Assembly (NCBI RefSeq): GCF_947493425.1
Contig: NZ_CANLRP010000005.1
Location: 62,001-126,000, forward strand
DNA from: an uncultured Microscilla sp.
Lineage (GTDB): Bacteria > Bacteroidota > Bacteroidia > Cytophagales > Microscillaceae
Length of the DNA: 64,000 nucleotides
Direction: 5' to 3'
Positions 60,930 through 64,000 of the stretch are shown one piece after another. The notes beneath the pieces were generated by a model, which did not search any database, was not told where the DNA came from, and saw nothing but the letters and a program-made list of their open reading frames with translations. Each line of letters begins with the position of its first letter. The stretch's first letter is position 1. The position numbers and the translations under genes were made by a program.

Positions 60930-62087
60930 ATGAGTGAATTTCAATTTTATGGGTTTCGTAGCATAGATCGAAACTTAAGTAAAGAAGAACAACGTAAAAT
61001 TGGTAGTTTATCTAGCAGAACAACCCCCAGCTCCAACAGCGCCACATTTGTGTATCATTATGGAAATTTTCCTGCAAATGAAGAAGCAATACTTGAGCAA
61101 TACTTTGATGTAATGCTTTACTATGCCAACTGGGGTACTCGCAAGGTAATGTTTCGTTTGCCCATTGAGGCAGCCAACTATGAAGACATGGTTCAGTACC
61201 AACAGGCTTTTGAGGATAGTTATGATAATGGTGTTAGTATCTTTAAAAAAGGTGCCCATGTTATTGTAAAAGTAGAGTTTAACGATGAACCAGATGACTA
61301 TGGGGAAGACCCTGAAGAGTATTTTCAGGAAATGACTCAATGGCGACAATTGCTCATGGACGGGGATAATAGATTGTTATTTCTTGCTTGGTTACACACT
61401 CAAAGCTTAATTAGCCTGGATGAGGAGTATGAAGATCACGAAGAAAACTCAAAGTCGCTTCCTGTGCCACATATTCCTCACAACATTACATCGCTTCAGC
61501 GGACACTCAAAGATTTTGTCAACTTTTTTAACATTTCTCCTGATTGGATCAATGCTGCGGCAAACTTAGTCAAACAATCTCCTGCGCCCCCTGATGCACC
61601 TTCTTATAACTATGTAAAATTGATTGAGCAGCTGCCTGAGGCTACAAAAAACAAGTATTTATACAAGTTGCTTCACCAAGAAGTTAATTTACACTTAAAA
61701 CTCAAAAATGATCTTGAAGAGTTATCAGGCGTTGTTAAACCCACCAAAAAGTTAAGCAAGTGGACAACTGAGGACTTATATAATGAAGTACAGGAAGCAA
61801 AACAAGAGACTAAACGTAGGGCAAAAAAACAAGCCGAAGAGCAAGCGCGTAAAAAACTCGTAAAACTGGTTGCTGATGAACCTCAACTTTGGAAAGACAC
61901 CATATTTAATATTGAGCGTTTTGACCGGAAGGGTTATGAAAACGCCACCAAAAACCTAAAGGCATTGTTGAAGGTAGCCAAACACCTTGACAAGCTAGAT
62001 GAGTATACAACCAAACTGGAAAATATCAAAGCTAACTATAGTAGTAAAAGAAGCTTGATAGCTATGCTTAAAGAAATAGTGTATTAA
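60930..62087 (+). CDS. Conserved hypothetical protein (widespread, unnamed family)
   Basis: 385 residues from ATG 60930 (MSEFQFYGFRSIDRNLS); a TTG frame starts nine bases earlier. The opening 'FYGFRSIDRNLSKEEQRKIGSLSSRT...SATFVYHYGNF...EQYFDVMLYYANWGTRKVMFRLP' matches an unnamed family that I recall next to SWIM-zinc-finger or helicase genes in other bacteria. The C-terminus is a charged helical tail (EAKQETKRRAKKQAEEQ). No catalytic motif seen. The stop codon TAA is also the left flank of a truncated GAG-type element. Confidence 0.75.
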   Translation: MSEFQFYGFRSIDRNLSKEEQRKIGSLSSRTTPSSNSATFVYHYGNFPANEEAILEQYFDVMLYYANWGTRKVMFRLPIEAANYEDMVQYQQAFEDSYDNGVSIFKKGAHVIVKVEFNDEPDDYGEDPEEYFQEMTQWRQLLMDGDNRLLFLAWLHTQSLISLDEEYEDHEENSKSLPVPHIPHNITSLQRTLKDFVNFFNISPDWINAAANLVKQSPAPPDAPSYNYVKLIEQLPEATKNKYLYKLLHQEVNLHLKLKNDLEELSGVVKPTKKLSKWTTEDLYNEVQEAKQETKRRAKKQAEEQARKKLVKLVADEPQLWKDTIFNIERFDRKGYENATKNLKALLKVAKHLDKLDEYTTKLENIKANYSSKRSLIAMLKEIVY

Positions 62088-62100
62088 GAGTTTGTTTAAA
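62088..62100. repeat. Single end of a GAG-type miniature element
   Basis: GAGTTTGTTTAAA directly after TAA (62085-62087) matches the left ends at 7902 and 12858 with one or two changes. No right end is found within the 228-base spacer, so it is a one-sided remnant. Confidence 0.5.
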
Positions 62101-62315
62101 ATTAGCTGAAAAGGCTGAGTCCCCAAGACAAGTTTGCATTGGCGTCAACTTAACTTTTCAATTGAGGCATTTAAATTACTGATAAACAATACCTTAATTT
62201 AAAGATAAGCACCTGTTAAAGTTACTTGATCTTGATATATTAAGAACACACACGGGACGCGTGCACCAGCCGTGAGATTGCACCCCCATACAACACTTAT
62301 TATCAGAAATTTACA

Positions 62316-62903
62316 CTAATCATTCCAACTATAACTCTTAAGTTTTACCTTCTTACCACGTTTGGTGAGGGTAAAGTCTTCAAAATCGAGTTGTACCTGC
62401 GCCAGGTCTTCCAGGGCAGGACGTTTGTGTGGAGTAATAATGATCAATTGACGGGTAAGTTGAAACAGGTTGGAAACCAATGGATACAACTGTTTTTCGG
62501 GGCAAAGGTGCATAGCAAAGCTACAAATAATGCTGCTAAACTCTTGATTGGGTTGTTGGTCTGCTACCCACTGATTGAGTCTGCCCTGTATTACCTCCTG
62601 AAAATTGTAAGTAAGGCAGGTTTGCCCAACTTGCTGTTGGTACAACTCATGGGTGTAGGGGTCACAGCCTTGTACGTCGGCAAAACCCATTGCTTGCAAA
62701 ATACGGCTTACTTCTCCTCCACCTGCACAAAAATCAAGTATGTGGGTATAACCTATCTTTGACTGGTTTTGCTGTAGCAGTTTTTCAATCTGTGTAAAGT
62801 GAGGATTTTCGTAGGCATCGCCGTGTTGTTGGTAATAGGCATCTACGCCCTGTTCGGCGTATTGATTGCGAATAGCATCTTCGTTTTTAGGCTTTTGTGG
62901 CAT
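62316..62903 (-). CDS. Class I SAM-dependent methyltransferase
   Basis: 195 residues. The SAM-binding motif I is ILDFCAGGGEVSRIL, and motif II VQGCDPYTHELY follows. A conserved FSSIICSFAMHLCPEKQLYPLVSNL segment is in the usual place. The substrate is unknown. It follows folB by five bases on the same strand, which suggests co-transcription, but a folate-linked role is not proven. Confidence 0.82.
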   Translation of the reverse strand: MPQKPKNEDAIRNQYAEQGVDAYYQQHGDAYENPHFTQIEKLLQQNQSKIGYTHILDFCAGGGEVSRILQAMGFADVQGCDPYTHELYQQQVGQTCLTYNFQEVIQGRLNQWVADQQPNQEFSSIICSFAMHLCPEKQLYPLVSNLFQLTRQLIIITPHKRPALEDLAQVQLDFEDFTLTKRGKKVKLKSYSWND

Positions 62904-62908
62904 TTAGT

Positions 62909-63259
62909 TTAGCGTTTGTGTGTTACTTTTGCCCACTTACAAACCCCCCCTACTGGAGGATTAAACTTTGCTACGCTTGCTTCTACTGAGGTCAGATTAG
63001 GGTATTTTTCATGGGTGGCCTCTACTATTCGATAAGCCAACGACTCCAGAAGCTTAGAGGGCTGTTTCATGATGGCTTTTACCAATTCGTACACTTCGCC
63101 ATAATGTACTGTGGCCGTAATGGTGTCTTCTTTGGCTGCTTCCAAAAAATCAGTTTCTATGGTAATATCTACCCGGTATTTGTTGCCTATTTTTTGCTCT
63201 TCCTGGTATACGCCATGATAGGCAAAAAACTCTAAACCTTCTAATGCAATAAGACCCAT
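62909..63259 (-). CDS. folB: Dihydroneopterin aldolase
   Basis: 116 residues. LEGLEFFAYHGVYQEEQKIGNKYRVDI start and the VHYGEVYELVKAIMKQPSKLLESLAYRI segment with Tyr53 and the Glu-Ser substrate pocket are characteristic. It cleaves dihydroneopterin in folate biosynthesis. First gene of a pair with the methyltransferase. Confidence 0.95.
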   Translation of the reverse strand: MGLIALEGLEFFAYHGVYQEEQKIGNKYRVDITIETDFLEAAKEDTITATVHYGEVYELVKAIMKQPSKLLESLAYRIVEATHEKYPNLTSVEASVAKFNPPVGGVCKWAKVTHKR

Positions 63260-63366
63260 AATTTATTAAAATAGTTACGTTAGTTGACCTGATTGTCAGT
63301 CGTCAAAAACGCGAATAAAACTTTTAGATTTGTTTCCACCAAATAAAGTGGCTTTTATGACAACGA

Positions 63367-64000
63367 TTAGCCTATTTTATCAAAAAACGACTCACTTCCG
63401 GTGTTGTTTTCAGCTACATTGGCTTCAGTCACTTCTTCATTTTTTTCGGGTTCTTCATCTTCCTGATATATTTTAGCTTTTTGCAAGTCAAGCAACTCCT
63501 GTTTTTCTTCCAGAATTTGCTGAGCTTCTTCTATTTTTTTCTCAAAATACTCGCTGGATGTTTTAGACTCCAGTCGGTCAATTTTTTCGAGCGACTCTTT
63601 GATATAAGTTCTTACCTCAATCAGTAGATTGTCGCGGTGTGTTTCCAGCACTTTATAATCCCTTTCGCGCTCACGCAACTCTTCTACCATTTCGTCTAAA
63701 ATATTGCGGGCGCGGGCGTGGGCTTTTTGCACAATGGCGCGTGCCTGGCTTTGAGCTTCTTTGATGATTACATCAGATTTTAGCTGAGCTTCTTGTATTT
63801 TTATTTCTGACGAACGGCGTGCCTGGTCTACCAAATTGGCTCCAGCGTCTTCAGCCGTTTTGAGGGTTTTGAAAAGAGCATCTTCGTTTTCGCGTGATGT
63901 ACTAATTTCTTTTTCCAGGTACTGAATACGAATGCTTGACTCTTTGTTTTCATCCAGAATTTTTTCCCAGTGTTCGGCCAAAAACTCTAAAAACCGGCTT
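63367..64000 (-). CDS. DivIVA-family protein, N-terminus cut by the window end
   Basis: At least 211 residues. The frame continues through the window edge: the first readable residues AGFLEFLAEHWEKILDENKE match the end of the DivIVA N-terminal membrane-binding motif, so the start lies just outside. A TTG inside (63981) should not be taken as the start. Long coiled coils follow (SEIKIQEAQLKSDVIIKEAQ, LRERERDYKVLETHRDNL, EKKIEEAQQILEEKQELL) and an acidic C-terminus. DivIVA proteins mark curved membrane and guide cell division or growth; the Bacteroidota role is less clear. Confidence 0.85.
   Translation of the reverse strand, partial: SRFLEFLAEHWEKILDENKESSIRIQYLEKEISTSRENEDALFKTLKTAEDAGANLVDQARRSSEIKIQEAQLKSDVIIKEAQSQARAIVQKAHARARNILDEMVEELRERERDYKVLETHRDNLLIEVRTYIKESLEKIDRLESKTSSEYFEKKIEEAQQILEEKQELLDLQKAKIYQEDEEPEKNEEVTEANVAENNTGSESFFDKIG

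Overview
The window is a low-GC chromosomal segment of a bacterium in the phylum Bacteroidota, most like a marine gliding Cytophagales such as Microscilla. The grounds are inference from family content: NUDIX–pyrE–DUF3822 neighbours, DUF4175, a YbeY with the Bacteroidota-type metal motif, SiaB/SiaC proteins, leucine-rich-repeat lipoproteins, A-rich rather than Shine-Dalgarno leaders, and promoter boxes of the TTTG/TAnnTTTG type (clearest before rplU). I see no tRNA, rRNA, CRISPR array or intact transposase.

Layout. 1–11 kb is accessory: a gene cut by the window edge, secreted and lipoprotein genes of unknown role, an S24-type repressor, a 1047-residue protein resembling the N-terminal part of large defence ATPases (DptH-like), and a membrane-anchored beta-propeller. 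11–29 kb is mostly housekeeping: Bcp peroxiredoxin, pyrE/NUDIX/DUF3822, bacilliredoxin, an MIP18-type protein, SufE, a HAMP-GAF-PAS sensor without an output domain, ppk1, gyrB, a phosphate permease and a YjjG-type phosphatase. 29–41 kb mixes leucine-rich-repeat, TerB and nucleotide-hydrolase-like genes with a partner-switching set (SiaB, SiaC, an RsbW-like kinase), ybeY and DUF4175. 41–50 kb carries xth, an AhpD-like protein, a ParA ATPase with a histone-H1-like partner, mdh, a double-glycine peptide precursor, nrdB, rplU-rpmA and a Crp/Fnr regulator.

The most interesting block is 50.8–60.7 kb. Six overlapping or abutting genes (HMG-CoA reductase, UbiA-type prenyltransferase, an ATP-grasp/PEP-utiliser phosphotransferase, a DUF3419/BtaA-like aminocarboxypropyl transferase, a phytol/dolichol-kinase-like CTP-dependent enzyme, a GNAT enzyme) are followed by an AMP-forming ligase. 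Together they read like an uncharacterised isoprenoid/lipid pathway. The ligase is separated from the rest by two back-to-back miniature mobile elements.

Several intergenic gaps hold short non-autonomous elements whose terminal inverted repeats and target duplications can be read directly. One has an 8-bp duplication (508–595). Three families have TNA duplications (7902–8159 and 12858–13018; 58721–58878 and 58882–59040; 60790–60875). An internal palindromic core is shared by several of these spacers. The window ends inside folB–methyltransferase and a DivIVA-family gene. All functions are read by eye from sequence motifs; no database search was run.
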